A stretch of DNA of 64,000 nucleotides from an uncultured Idiomarina sp. (GTDB taxonomy: Bacteria > Pseudomonadota > Gammaproteobacteria > Enterobacterales > Alteromonadaceae). Made by a program: the position numbers and the translations under genes. A model generated the notes under the pieces. It searched no databases and had not been told where the DNA came from. It saw only the letters and a program-made list of their open reading frames with translations. Below, in pieces: positions 28,402 to 37,881 of the stretch (its first letter is position 1; each line of letters opens with the position of its first letter). The stretch is from contig CAMPHF010000001.1 in the NCBI GenBank assembly GCA_946885915.1, positions 124,001-188,000 of the forward strand, in the 5' to 3' direction.

Positions 28402-29346
28402 ATGCTAGGCGCTATGCAAAAAGCGCGGCGTCAAACACTAACAAGCACTATTCACCTAGCGGTAGCGGAACAAATTGATCGTTTCGTCGAGCGCTTGTGG
28501 CTGCGTGACGGTGTGTCTGATCATACTAGCGCCGCTTATCGAAGTGATTTGTGTCAGTTGCAGCTATTCTTGCAGGCGCAGCAGCGCCCATCCTTATCTG
28601 AATCCCAGGTTGAAGATTTAGAAGCCTACTTGCTGCATCGCCGCCAACAAGGTTTTTCACCGCGCAGCACCAGTCGCGCGCTGAGTGCGGTAAAAAAGTT
28701 TTTCCGATTTGCGCGGCAAGAGCTGGGAGTCACGCATGATCCCACCCAACACCTGCAGCGACCCAAGCAACCTCAGGCATTACCGCATTCGTTAAGTGAA
28801 GTTGAGGTAGAAGCTTTGCTGGCTGCGCCAGATGTCCAATTGCCATTGGAACTTCGCGACCGTGCCATGCTCGAAGTGCTGTATGCCACTGGCTTACGAG
28901 TGACCGAGCTGGTGCAGTTGCGCTTATCGCAGCTCAGTATTAGTCAGGAGCTGGTGAGGGTGATCGGCAAGGGCAATAAAGAGCGCTTAGTTCCCCTTGG
29001 CGAGGAAGCGTTGACCTGGGTGAGTGAGTATCTTGGCAGTGCTCGCAGCGCATTGCATCAACATGATAGTGACTGGGTGTTTATTACCCAGCGGGGTGGG
29101 CCGTTAACGCGCCAAGCGTTTTGGTATCGGTTGAAACATTATGCGCAACGCGCTGGTATTGATAGTCACTTATCGCCGCATACTTTACGTCATGCATTTG
29201 CGACGCACTTATTAAACCATGGCGCCGATTTACGAGTATTGCAAATGTTGCTAGGCCATAGCGATTTATCGACAACCCAAATTTACACTCATGTTGCGCG
29301 TGAGCGATTACAACAGTTACATCAACAATTTCATCCGCGTGCCTAA
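28402..29346 (+). CDS. xerD: site-specific tyrosine recombinase XerD
   Basis: XerD works with XerC at dif to resolve chromosome dimers at division. The catalytic residues are visible: Arg in YATGLRVTELVQL, Lys in IGKGNKERLVPLG, H-x-x-R in LSPHTLRHAFATHLL, His in LLGHSDLSTTQ and the nucleophile Tyr in IYTHVARERL. The N-terminal SAM-like domain (RLWLRDGVSDHTSAAYRSDL) is standard. From ATG 28402 it has 314 residues against 298 in E. coli; ATG 28414 is an alternative and neither has a strong ribosome site. The xerD-dsbC-recJ-prfB-lysS order marks it as XerD rather than XerC. Confidence 0.93.
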   Translation: MLGAMQKARRQTLTSTIHLAVAEQIDRFVERLWLRDGVSDHTSAAYRSDLCQLQLFLQAQQRPSLSESQVEDLEAYLLHRRQQGFSPRSTSRALSAVKKFFRFARQELGVTHDPTQHLQRPKQPQALPHSLSEVEVEALLAAPDVQLPLELRDRAMLEVLYATGLRVTELVQLRLSQLSISQELVRVIGKGNKERLVPLGEEALTWVSEYLGSARSALHQHDSDWVFITQRGGPLTRQAFWYRLKHYAQRAGIDSHLSPHTLRHAFATHLLNHGADLRVLQMLLGHSDLSTTQIYTHVARERLQQLHQQFHPRA

Positions 29347-29370
29347 GCACGCTTGCTGTAGGAAGGTAGT

Positions 29371-30132
29371 ATGTTTAAAGCGAAGTTAGCTAGTTCAACT
29401 CCATTTGTTCGTCGTCAATTGTGCGCATTGATGGCATTGTTACCGCTTACGCTAGTAAGCCAGGTAAGCGCCCAAGAAAATGTTGAGGTTGCAACAAAAA
29501 ACCTCGAGCGGATGGGGTTGCAGGTAGAAAAGGCCCGAGCCACATCGATAGATGGCTTGCTCGAAATCACCACCAATCAAGGCGTGTTTTACGTATCACC
29601 AGATGGCAAAAAGTTACTCAGTGGACGTATTTTCGATATTACCGGTGATGCACCCGTCGACGAGACTGCGATGAGTCTTGCGACCATGCGTAAACAAGAT
29701 TTAGCGCAGGTAGAAAATTCAGTGATTGAATTTAAGGCACCGAACGAAAAGCATGTGGTGACTGTATTTACCGACACCTCTTGTGGTTATTGTCGCCAAC
29801 TTCAAGAAAACATTGAGGCTTATTTGGACGCAGGTATTACCGTGCGGTATTTAGCGTATCCACGCAATGGCTTAAGTAGTCCAGCAGCCGATACCTTAGC
29901 CCGCGTTTGGTGTGCCGATGACCCACAAGCAGCGTTGGCGACAGCAAAGCAAGATCGCTTTGTGAAAAGTACAGCCTGTAACGCGCCGATTGCACAACAC
30001 TATGCTTTGGGACAGAAATTTGGCGTGCGCGGGACGCCGGCATTTATCACCGAGACTGGAGATTTACTACCAGGTCTGCGGCTACCCCCTGATCTGATTA
30101 CTGAAATCGAGCGGCTTGCGGCACAGCGATAA
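29371..30132 (+). CDS. dsbC: thiol:disulfide interchange protein DsbC
   Basis: DsbC is the periplasmic disulfide isomerase that repairs wrong disulfides and is kept reduced by DsbD. The 253-residue precursor has a signal peptide (about 1-34, ending VSAQ), a dimerisation domain (about 40-85) and a thioredoxin fold with C138-G-Y-C141 in FTDTSCGYCRQL. The cis-Pro is in GVRGTPAFITETG. A second cysteine pair (WCADD...STACN) matches the structural disulfide of DsbC. AGGAAGG (29360-29366) precedes the ATG. recJ follows at 4 bp. Confidence 0.95.
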   Translation: MFKAKLASSTPFVRRQLCALMALLPLTLVSQVSAQENVEVATKNLERMGLQVEKARATSIDGLLEITTNQGVFYVSPDGKKLLSGRIFDITGDAPVDETAMSLATMRKQDLAQVENSVIEFKAPNEKHVVTVFTDTSCGYCRQLQENIEAYLDAGITVRYLAYPRNGLSSPAADTLARVWCADDPQAALATAKQDRFVKSTACNAPIAQHYALGQKFGVRGTPAFITETGDLLPGLRLPPDLITEIERLAAQR

Positions 30133-30136
30133 ACGC

Positions 30137-31864
30137 ATGACCAGCTCAGCTAACACCATGCAGGTGCGCCGCTATCCAAATACAGATGTCTCGCAGCTGC
30201 CGGCCGAGATACCTGCTCGACTGCGCCAAATTCTTGCTCGGCGCGGCGTCAAATCGGCAGCGCAATTACAGTTGGCGGCGCAGCAGTTACCGCACTTTCG
30301 CGAACTGCATCAGGTACAAGACGCGGCGCGTTGCATTGTTGACGCACTGCAAGCGCAACGGCGCTTCTGTGTGTGCGGTGATTTCGATGCTGATGGCGCA
30401 ACCAGTACCGCGTTGCTAGTGAGCGCATTGCAGGCCTTTGGCGCAACACAAGTGCAATATTTGGTTCCTAATCGTTTTGCGGACGGGTATGGGTTATCGC
30501 CAGCAGTGGTTGCGGCCGCGGTAGAGCAGGGCGCTGAAATCCTCATTACTGTCGATAGCGGTATTGCCTGTCATGCCGGTGTCGACGCTGCCAAACAAGC
30601 GGGTATGACGGTCATTGTTACCGACCATCACTTGCCCGGCGAACAGCTACCGAATGCTGATTTTATTGTGAATCCCAATCAACCAGACTGTCGATTCCCA
30701 AGCCCTAACATTGCTGGTGTAGGCGTGGCATTTTATTTACTGCTCGCTATCCGTGACGAGTGCCGCCAACGGCAGTTAGCGCAGGCTCAAGTAAATGTCG
30801 CGCAATGGTTGGATTTAGTGGCTTTAGGTACCGTTGCCGATGTGGTGAAGCTAGATCATGTCAATCGTATTTTGGTGCAACAAGGATTGGCGCGGATTAA
30901 AGCCGGTGCCTGTCGGCCGGGGATTAAAGCGCTGTTGCAACTAGCCGGGCGCGAGTTACCCAGTTTAACCGCCAGCGATTTAGGCTTTGCCGTGGGACCA
31001 CGAATAAATGCTGCGGGCCGGTTAGATGATATGGCGTTAGGTATTGAATGTTTACTCGCACAAACCGATAGCAGTGCCTATGCGATGGCGCAGCAGCTCG
31101 ATCATTTGAATCGAGAGCGGCGGGCGATTGAGACTGAGATGCGTGAGCAAGCTGCTGATTATGTCGTGCAAATAAGTCGGGAAGGCGAACTTCCGCCGAT
31201 TTTGGCGTTATACGAACCACAATGGCATCAGGGTGTCATTGGTATTGTCGCTGGGCGCGTGAAAGAACAATATCAGCGGCCCGTGATTGCGTTTGCAAAA
31301 GCGGATAATGGTGAATTGAAAGGTTCTGCGCGCTCTATTCCCGGGCTTCATATTCGGGATTTGCTCGATCGGGTGAATACCACAGCGCCGGGATTGATCA
31401 CGCGGTTTGGCGGGCATGCGATGGCCGCTGGCTTAAGCTTACCCGAAGCCAATTTTGCGCAGTTTCAACAGCAGTTATTGGCGGTCAGCGAGCGCTTTAT
31501 TGGGGCCGCAGATTTAGCACAAGTGGTGTGGTCCGATGGCGAGCTCGATAGTGTTGAGTTGAGTGAGCCTTTTGTGCGGCAAATTGCACAGTATGGGCCT
31601 TGGGGGCAGGGTTTTGCTGAGCCGATGTTTGATGGTGAATTTCAGCTGTTAAGCCATCGGATTGTGGGCGAGCGGCACTTAAAACTGGTGCTGGCAAATG
31701 CGGACCAAGTAGCCCTCGATGCTATTTATTTCAATATCGACACGGCACAGTGGCCGCAAGCTGATTGTCAGCGTGTGCATTGTGTATACAAGTTACAACT
31801 TAACCATTTTCGCGGCCGGACTTCGGTGCAGTTGTTGGTGGAGCATTTGGCGGCAATAGGCTAG
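30137..31864 (+). CDS. recJ: single-stranded-DNA-specific exonuclease RecJ
   Basis: RecJ degrades single-stranded DNA 5' to 3' in RecF-pathway recombination, mismatch and base-excision repair. DHH-family motifs are present: CGDFDADGATSTALLVSAL, TVDSGIACHAGV, VTDHHLPGEQLPN and PNIAGVGVAFYLL, followed by the DHHA1 domain with RFGGHAMAAGLSLPE and the C-terminal OB-like domain. The ATG at 30137 gives 575 residues (E. coli 577); an in-frame TTG at 30116 would overlap dsbC. Confidence 0.96.
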   Translation: MTSSANTMQVRRYPNTDVSQLPAEIPARLRQILARRGVKSAAQLQLAAQQLPHFRELHQVQDAARCIVDALQAQRRFCVCGDFDADGATSTALLVSALQAFGATQVQYLVPNRFADGYGLSPAVVAAAVEQGAEILITVDSGIACHAGVDAAKQAGMTVIVTDHHLPGEQLPNADFIVNPNQPDCRFPSPNIAGVGVAFYLLLAIRDECRQRQLAQAQVNVAQWLDLVALGTVADVVKLDHVNRILVQQGLARIKAGACRPGIKALLQLAGRELPSLTASDLGFAVGPRINAAGRLDDMALGIECLLAQTDSSAYAMAQQLDHLNRERRAIETEMREQAADYVVQISREGELPPILALYEPQWHQGVIGIVAGRVKEQYQRPVIAFAKADNGELKGSARSIPGLHIRDLLDRVNTTAPGLITRFGGHAMAAGLSLPEANFAQFQQQLLAVSERFIGAADLAQVVWSDGELDSVELSEPFVRQIAQYGPWGQGFAEPMFDGEFQLLSHRIVGERHLKLVLANADQVALDAIYFNIDTAQWPQADCQRVHCVYKLQLNHFRGRTSVQLLVEHLAAIG

Positions 31865-31925
31865 AATAGCGCCCTTTTTTAGGGGTTAACTTTAGGCGTT
31901 AACTGAACCGGACAGGATTGTCATC

Positions 31926-33024
31926 ATGTTTGAAACCAACGCGACATTTGTAGCCATCAAAGAAATGCGGCAGCGCAGCGAAGCGCTTCGGGGGTATCTT
32001 TGACTACGCCCAGAAGGTGGAACGCTTAGAAGAGGTTAGCCGCGAACTTGAACAACCGAGTGTGTGGAACGACCAAGCACGGGCGCAGGCTTTAGGTAAA
32101 GAACGTGCGGCGCTAGAGCAAGTGGTAGAGACGCTACAAACCCTACAGCAAGGTCTTGAGGACGTGGAAGGCCTAGTTGATCTCGCGGTTGAAGCAGACG
32201 ATGAAGCTACTTATCAAGAAGCCGTGGCAGAATTAGAGCAGCTTGAACAGCGTTTAGCGACGCTCGAGTTTCGGCGGATGTTTAGCGGCGATCAGGATGA
32301 ATCTGATTGTTATCTCGATATTCAGTCAGGCTCGGGCGGTACCGAGGCGCAAGATTGGGCCAACATGTTGTTGCGCATGTATTTGCGCTGGGCAGAGGCC
32401 CACGATTTCAAGGTTGAAATCACTGAGTTATCAGAAGGTGAAGTAGCCGGCATAAAATCAGCCACAGTGCATGTTCAAGGCGATTACGCCTACGGTTGGT
32501 TACGTACCGAAACTGGTGTGCATCGATTAGTTCGAAAATCACCATTCGACTCGGGTAATCGTCGCCATACTTCCTTTGCTTCGGTGTTTGTTTATCCTGA
32601 AATCGATGAAGATATCGAAGTGGATATTAATCCTGCCGATTTGCGGATTGATACCTACCGGGCATCTGGGGCAGGCGGTCAGCACGTAAACCGTACTGAC
32701 TCCGCTATTCGTATTACCCACGTACCGACGAATATTGTGGTGCAGTGCCAAAGCGATCGGTCACAACACAAAAACCGCGATGCGGCGATGAAGCAATTAC
32801 GCGCCAAGTTATACGAGTTAGAATTGCAAAAGCAAGCGGCCGAAAAGCAAGCCTTGGAAGATTCCAAAGCAGATATTGGCTGGGGCAGTCAAATTCGCTC
32901 GTATGTGCTGGACGACGCAAGGATTAAAGATTTACGGACCGGCGTGGAAAACCGTAATACCCAAGCGGTACTTGATGGGGCTCTCGACCCGTTTATTGAA
33001 GCAAGTTTAAAATCTGGATTGTAA
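31926..33024 (+). CDS. prfB: peptide chain release factor 2, with programmed +1 frameshift
   Basis: RF2 reads UGA and UAA stops. The zero frame runs from ATG 31926 for 25 codons to CTT (31998-32000) and an in-frame TGA (32001-32003); the next base is C. The product continues in the +1 frame from GAC at 32002 to 33024, giving 365 residues, the E. coli length. The site is CGGGGGTATCTTTGAC, with an internal SD-like GGGGG just upstream. The SPF tripeptide is in [11 protein letters not shown] and GGQ in [18 protein letters not shown]2 thus controls its own level. It lies between recJ and lysS as in E. coli. Confidence 0.97.
31992..32004 (+). promoter_or_regulatory. RF2 autoregulatory frameshift site
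   Basis: The slippery CTT codon followed by TGA and then C is the classical prfB recoding signal. The G-run just upstream acts as an internal Shine-Dalgarno element, and TGAC is an inefficient stop context. When RF2 is scarce the ribosome shifts +1 and makes full-length RF2. Confidence 0.95.
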
Positions 33025-33070
33025 CGTGTGATGCGTACCGCTGGTGCGCCTAAACCATAGGAAAAATTTC

Positions 33071-34579
33071 ATGAGCGAACAAAAGCAAGCCGCAGAGTTG
33101 GACGTTAACGAACAAATCGCCCAACGCAAAGCTAAGCTTGCCGCCTTGCGTGAGCAAGGTGTGGCATTTCCGAATGATTTTCGGCGCGACGCGGTGGCCG
33201 CTGACTTACATAAAGCCTATGACCAATTCGAAAAAGCCGAGTTAGAAACCAAACAAATTCGCGTGAAAGTGGCGGGTCGGATGATGATGCGCCGGATCAT
33301 GGGGAAAGCGAGTTTTGCCACGTTGCAAGATAGTTCTGGGCAAATTCAGGTTTATGCCGCGCGTGATAATTTACCCGAGGGTGTGTACAACGAACAGTTC
33401 AAGAAATGGGATTTAGGTGACATTTTAGGCGGCTCTGGCGTCTTATTTAAGACCAATACCGGTGAGCTGAGTGTGCAGTTGGATGAGGTTCGTTTGCTTA
33501 CCAAAGCATTACGCCCGTTACCGGACAAGTTTCACGGTTTGGCTGATCAAGAAACCCGCTATCGTCAGCGCTATCTTGATTTGATCAGTAATGAAGAGAG
33601 TCGTAAGACGTTCCTGGTTCGCTCTAAAGTAGTTGATTATATTCGTCGCTTCTTAATGGACAAGCAGTTCCTTGAAGTTGAAACGCCGATGATGCAAACC
33701 ATTCCCGGCGGTGCTTCTGCGCGTCCCTTCGTGACTCACCATAACGCGCTGGATATGGATTTGTATTTGCGGATTGCCCCAGAACTCTACCTCAAGCGGT
33801 TGGTAGTGGGCGGTTTTGAGCGAGTGTTTGAAATCAACCGTAATTTCCGCAACGAAGGGCTGTCGACGCGGCATAATCCAGAATTCACCATGTTGGAGTT
33901 CTATTGGGCTTACGCTGATTACCGCGACCTTATGGATATGACGGAAGAGATGTTGCGTGGCCTTGCCGAGCATGTGCTCGGTAGTGCTACCTTTAGCAGC
34001 CAAGGCGTTGACTATGACTTTAGCCAACCTTTCACGCGGATGACGGTACTTGAGGCGATCATGAAGTATCTACCGAGTGCCAGCATGGCGCAATTACAGG
34101 ATCTTGAGCAAGCCAAGGCATTAGCGGCTGAGCTAGAGATTAAAGTGATGCCGAGTTGGGGCTTAGGTAAGATTCAGATTGAGATTTTTGAGGCCGTGGC
34201 CGAGCATCAGTTGCTGCAGCCAACTTTCATTACTGCCTATCCGGCGGAAGTCTCGCCGTTGGCGCGGCGTAACGATGATGACCCGTTCATTACTGACCGC
34301 TTCGAGTTCTTTGCCGGTGGCCGTGAGTTAGCGAACGGCTTCTCTGAGCTCAACGATGCAGAGGATCAAGCACAACGCTTCCGTGACCAAGTGGAGCAAA
34401 AAGAAGCGGGTGATGCCGAAGCGATGTTCTACGATGAGGATTATGTGACTGCGTTAGAGCATGGCATGCCGCCAACAGCTGGAGAAGGTATTGGGATTGA
34501 CCGTTTGGTCATGCTCTTAACCGACTCTCCGTCGATTCGCGATGTGTTGTTATTCCCGCACATGCGCCCGCGCGGTTAA
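33071..34579 (+). CDS. lysS: lysine--tRNA ligase, class II
   Basis: LysS charges tRNA-Lys. The 502-residue protein has an N-terminal OB-fold anticodon domain (about 60-150; [20 protein letters not shown]) and class II motifs: motif 1 around [10 protein letters not shown], motif 2 [20 protein letters not shown], motif 3 [14 protein letters not shown] use the ATG at 33071, with AGGAA (33059-33063) upstream and [20 protein letters not shown] as the usual start; the upstream ATG at 33044 adds 9 unlikely residues. Its TAA shares TTAA at 34576-34579 with the stop of the convergent response regulator gene. Confidence 0.97.
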   Translation: MSEQKQAAELDVNEQIAQRKAKLAALREQGVAFPNDFRRDAVAADLHKAYDQFEKAELETKQIRVKVAGRMMMRRIMGKASFATLQDSSGQIQVYAARDNLPEGVYNEQFKKWDLGDILGGSGVLFKTNTGELSVQLDEVRLLTKALRPLPDKFHGLADQETRYRQRYLDLISNEESRKTFLVRSKVVDYIRRFLMDKQFLEVETPMMQTIPGGASARPFVTHHNALDMDLYLRIAPELYLKRLVVGGFERVFEINRNFRNEGLSTRHNPEFTMLEFYWAYADYRDLMDMTEEMLRGLAEHVLGSATFSSQGVDYDFSQPFTRMTVLEAIMKYLPSASMAQLQDLEQAKALAAELEIKVMPSWGLGKIQIEIFEAVAEHQLLQPTFITAYPAEVSPLARRNDDDPFITDRFEFFAGGRELANGFSELNDAEDQAQRFRDQVEQKEAGDAEAMFYDEDYVTALEHGMPPTAGEGIGIDRLVMLLTDSPSIRDVLLFPHMRPRG

Positions 34580-35259
34580 CCTAATAATCGATAACCAACC
34601 CCAGGCTCGGTGATGAGTAATTTGGGCTTCTGCCCATCATCACCGAGTTTGCGGCGTAACTGACTCACTACAATCCGCAAGTAATGGGTGTTTTCCACAT
34701 GAGTGGGACCCCATAATAACTGCAGCAGACGTTGCTGCGTGACCAGCCCGCCATGAGCCTTTACTAGCATACTGAGCACCCCGAACTCTTTCTTTGACAG
34801 TGGTACTTGTTGTTCACGCAGATACAATCTATGCGTGGCAAAATCGATTTCAAGGTGCGGTTCTGCACAGATCAGCACGCGTTCAGCCGGCGGCGCCAAA
34901 TCGCGATGAAGCACCCGTAACCGAGCAATGAATTCAGCGACGCCAAAAGGTTTGGTGAGGTAGTCGTTAGCACCATAATTGAGGCAAGCGACTTTATCTG
35001 ACTCATGGTCGCGGGCGCTGAGAATCAATATGGGACTGCTAGTTAAACTGCGGAGTTGTCTTACTAATTGTGGGCTATCATTATCCGGTAAGCCTAAATC
35101 TAACACGACCAGATCGGGTTGATGATGGCAGGCGTTAATCGCCTCTGCCGCGGTATAGGCAGCTAAAGGCGCAAATCCCTCGGCAATTAATGTAGCTTGT
35201 AAAAAAGTTTGAATGTCTCGATCATCATCAACGACTAAAACTGTGACTAGCTCACTCAT
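34576..35259 (-). CDS. KdpE-like OmpR-family response regulator
   Basis: This 227-residue-class DNA-binding regulator has a receiver domain (about 4-118: [31 protein letters not shown] with the phospho-Asp, [18 protein letters not shown] with Lys) and a winged-helix output domain (about 130-225: [40 protein letters not shown]). The pattern is closest to KdpE. ATG 35259 starts at [13 protein letters not shown] and lies 8 bp inside the upstream kinase gene, so translation is coupled. With the kinase and trkH it forms a three-gene minus-strand operon, so control of potassium uptake is the natural inference. Confidence 0.88.
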   Translation of the reverse strand: MSELVTVLVVDDDRDIQTFLQATLIAEGFAPLAAYTAAEAINACHHQPDLVVLDLGLPDNDSPQLVRQLRSLTSSPILILSARDHESDKVACLNYGANDYLTKPFGVAEFIARLRVLHRDLAPPAERVLICAEPHLEIDFATHRLYLREQQVPLSKKEFGVLSMLVKAHGGLVTQQRLLQLLWGPTHVENTHYLRIVVSQLRRKLGDDGQKPKLLITEPGVGYRLLG

Positions 35260-36313
35260 AGCGAGGCTCCGCTGTCGGGTTGGTGACAACCGGAAGGCGC
35301 AGTTCGATGGTCGTTACGAATTCAGGCGCGGACTCTGCCACCGAGATCTGGCCATGATGAAGTTCTACGATGGCACGGCTAACACTGAGCCCCAGACCTG
35401 CACCAGAACTATCCGCAGCGCCTGGCCGAGTGGTGAAAAAGTCGGCAAAAATCTTGTCTCGTAATCCCACTGAGATGCCTTCGCCTTTGTCGGATATGGC
35501 GAGCGTGAGCTGTGCTGAGTTGACACCTATCCGAATGTGAATTGCCTCATGGTGTGGTGAAAATCGCAATGCATTATCAATCACATTAAAGATGGCTTGT
35601 TCGAGTAGCAGTGGTTGTCCGTGCACGAGGACCAGCTCGGCGGTCGGCACAAAGTCAATCCGGTCAGTGGTGTCGGTACGTGCAATCGCGCTATGTACAA
35701 TGTCATTCATATCGTTGACGGAAAATTGATGATGGAGCTCGGTCTGTTGTAGGCGTACCGCATGCAATAGATTTTCCACATAATGATGCAAGCGCCGACA
35801 GCCATTCATGGCGCCATTGAGAAGGTCTTGTTTGGTGGCCTGATCGAGCTTGTCAGGATAACTTGCTAAGGTAGACAGCGCGCCATAGATGCCAGCCAAA
35901 GGGGTGCGCAAATCATGGGATACCGAGAGCAGTAAACTGGCCTTAATTTCAGCTTTGGCGGTTTGCGAGCGCTGCTTTTGTAAAGCAGCTGCAACAATGG
36001 CAGTGATACTCCCGACTAAGATGAAGACGAAAAATGTGGTGAGGTCGTCGAGCGCAGTCATGTGCAATGAAAAGCGCGGTTCGGTGAACATGACATTGAA
36101 GATAAAGGCACAGATAAAAACTGAGCTCAACGCAACGGCAAGACGCATCAGTAAAGCTAAACATAATACACAGAGTAAAAATATCAGTACTAAACCAGCG
36201 TTCGGAATATGAGCTTGTGCAAGCAGCCACGCGATAAGCGATGTTACGATAATAGCGCCACTGCTGATCAATATTTGTATACCTAAACTTGCTGTGGGTG
36301 TGCTGCGCGTCAT
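35252..36313 (-). CDS. DUF4118 sensor histidine kinase, KdpD-like core
   Basis: This 353-residue kinase has a four-helix DUF4118 membrane domain (about 10-112, including VFICAFIFNVMFTEPRFS), a HisKA domain with phospho-His in LLSVSHDLRTPLAGIYGAL, and an HATPase domain with N-box FNVIDNALRFSPHH, G1 ISDKGEGIS and G2 GAGLGLSVSRAIVELH. This is the C-terminal half of KdpD. The roughly 390-residue cytoplasmic N-terminus of KdpD (KdpD and Usp domains) is absent, and the frame does not extend upstream because trkH ends 10 bp away. It is therefore a short kinase, not a damaged KdpD. No kdpABC is present; the partner is trkH. Confidence 0.87.
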   Translation of the reverse strand: MTRSTPTASLGIQILISSGAIIVTSLIAWLLAQAHIPNAGLVLIFLLCVLCLALLMRLAVALSSVFICAFIFNVMFTEPRFSLHMTALDDLTTFFVFILVGSITAIVAAALQKQRSQTAKAEIKASLLLSVSHDLRTPLAGIYGALSTLASYPDKLDQATKQDLLNGAMNGCRRLHHYVENLLHAVRLQQTELHHQFSVNDMNDIVHSAIARTDTTDRIDFVPTAELVLVHGQPLLLEQAIFNVIDNALRFSPHHEAIHIRIGVNSAQLTLAISDKGEGISVGLRDKIFADFFTTRPGAADSSGAGLGLSVSRAIVELHHGQISVAESAPEFVTTIELRLPVVTNPTAEPRYE

Positions 36314-36323
36314 GCTCGCTTCC

Positions 36324-37778
36324 CTAATAGCGCCAAAACTTCGGAATAAGTAATGCTAACAGGGTGAAATACTCTAAGCGACCTAGAATCATCGCTAAAT
36401 TAAGTAACCAAATACCGGCATCAGTTACGGGAATGAAATTACTGGATAGGCTGCCAAAGGCAGGACCTAGCACATTAATGCAAGCCGATACCGCACTAAA
36501 TGATTCTAAAAATGGTAGCCCTGTAAGCATGAGTAAAAACGTAAAAATTATGGTTGTCATTGCCACTAATACCATAAAAGTCAGTACCGTCGTTAATAGC
36601 GATTCTGGCACCGCACGCCCTTGCAACTTCACGTTCACAATCGCGCGCGGATGAATCGCTTTAACTAATTGCTGGCGAATAATTTTAAAGGTGAGGACGT
36701 TACGGATGACTTTATTACCGCCAGCGGTTGAACCGGCGCAACCACCAAGGTAACTAGCGATGATCAGCAGGGCGATAGTGGCCGATGGCCACGCACTTAA
36801 ATCAGTGGCGCCATAACCAGTACTCGTCATAAACGAAATTGTATGAAATACCGCTTGGGAGAGGGTTGTCAGGTTATCCGCATAGCTCACTTGATGAAAA
36901 ATAATGGCGAACATGAGTAATGAGAAAACCACAATGCTAAGTATGAACGCTCGCGTTTCCTCATCGCGCAAATAATCTAACGCGCGTTTACCGTGAACCA
37001 AATGAAAGTGCAGTGCAAAACTTATAGAGCCGAGTAGCATAAAGAGATTCGCTAACCAGAGCAGCGTATTACTATTAAAATATCCCATGCTGGCGTCATG
37101 AGTCGAAAATCCACCTGTTGACACTGTGGTGAAGGCGTGGCCGAAAGCATCGAAAACACTCATCCCAGCGGCCCAGTATGCGGCTGCACACATAAGGGTA
37201 ATGGCGCAATAAATTCCCCACAGGTAACGCGAGGTACTGGTAATTCGTGGCGCAATTTTATCATCTTTAATGGGGCCGGGGGTTTCGGCTCGCAACAAGC
37301 GCATACCACCTACATTAAGCATAGGTAGAATAGCGACCACAAAGATCACCACGCCAAGCCCACCCACCCATTGCAGAAATTGGCGATAAAGCAGCAATGT
37401 AGGCGGTAGGTCGTCAAGCCCAACGATAACCGTCGCGCCGGTGGTAGTTAACGCGCTGATGGCCTCAAATACCGCATCGGTATAACTTAAATCTACAATA
37501 AAATAGAGCGGTAACGCGGCAACTAAGCCGGCGAGACTCCAAGTAGATACGGCAAAGGCTAAGGCGTCACGCATGTTGATATGGGCAAGTCTTAACGAGC
37601 TGGAGCGAATTTGAAAGATAATGGCGACCAACAGTAAACAAAAGGCTGGCCAGAAGAATGGACTAGCGACGCGATCATTAAATACGAATAGCGAAAGCAC
37701 ACTGAAAAAAATTTGGATACCGCATAACCAGTAAAGCGGCAATAAAATAAGTTTTAATTGCAGACTGAGATTCAGCAT
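36324..37778 (-). CDS. trkH: TrkH-family potassium uptake protein
   Basis: TrkH is the membrane subunit of low-to-medium affinity potassium uptake, normally gated by cytoplasmic TrkA. The 484-residue polytopic protein shows four pore-loop repeats with filter segments: SALTTTGATVIVG, FTTVSTGGFST, FMTSTGYGATD and ACINVLGPAFG. QWVGGLGVVIFVVAILPML is a further TrkH block. It starts a three-gene operon with a KdpD-like kinase and KdpE-like regulator. trkA is not in the window. Confidence 0.93.
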   Translation of the reverse strand: MLNLSLQLKLILLPLYWLCGIQIFFSVLSLFVFNDRVASPFFWPAFCLLLVAIIFQIRSSSLRLAHINMRDALAFAVSTWSLAGLVAALPLYFIVDLSYTDAVFEAISALTTTGATVIVGLDDLPPTLLLYRQFLQWVGGLGVVIFVVAILPMLNVGGMRLLRAETPGPIKDDKIAPRITSTSRYLWGIYCAITLMCAAAYWAAGMSVFDAFGHAFTTVSTGGFSTHDASMGYFNSNTLLWLANLFMLLGSISFALHFHLVHGKRALDYLRDEETRAFILSIVVFSLLMFAIIFHQVSYADNLTTLSQAVFHTISFMTSTGYGATDLSAWPSATIALLIIASYLGGCAGSTAGGNKVIRNVLTFKIIRQQLVKAIHPRAIVNVKLQGRAVPESLLTTVLTFMVLVAMTTIIFTFLLMLTGLPFLESFSAVSACINVLGPAFGSLSSNFIPVTDAGIWLLNLAMILGRLEYFTLLALLIPKFWRY

Positions 37779-37854
37779 AGCAAGACCGATCCGGGAATTT
37801 GCTGCAGAACCTCAAGTGTCCCCGATTATGTTTCTGGCTGCCGTAAAATCAGCG

Positions 37855-37881
37855 TAAAAAACGCGAGCTTTAGGCTCGCGC
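37855..37881 (-). terminator. intrinsic terminator of the trans-sulfuration gene
   Basis: On the minus strand GCGAGC (37879-37874) pairs with GCTCGC (37868-37863) and is followed by a T-run (37861-37856). The hairpin loop contains the gene's own TAA stop at 37872-37870. It insulates the gene from the trkH operon. Confidence 0.8.

Noticed and set aside
32001..32003. In-frame TGA in prfB, suggesting a pseudogene
   Set aside because: It is the conserved RF2 frameshift site (CTT TGA C after a G-run), and the +1 frame continues as full-length RF2.
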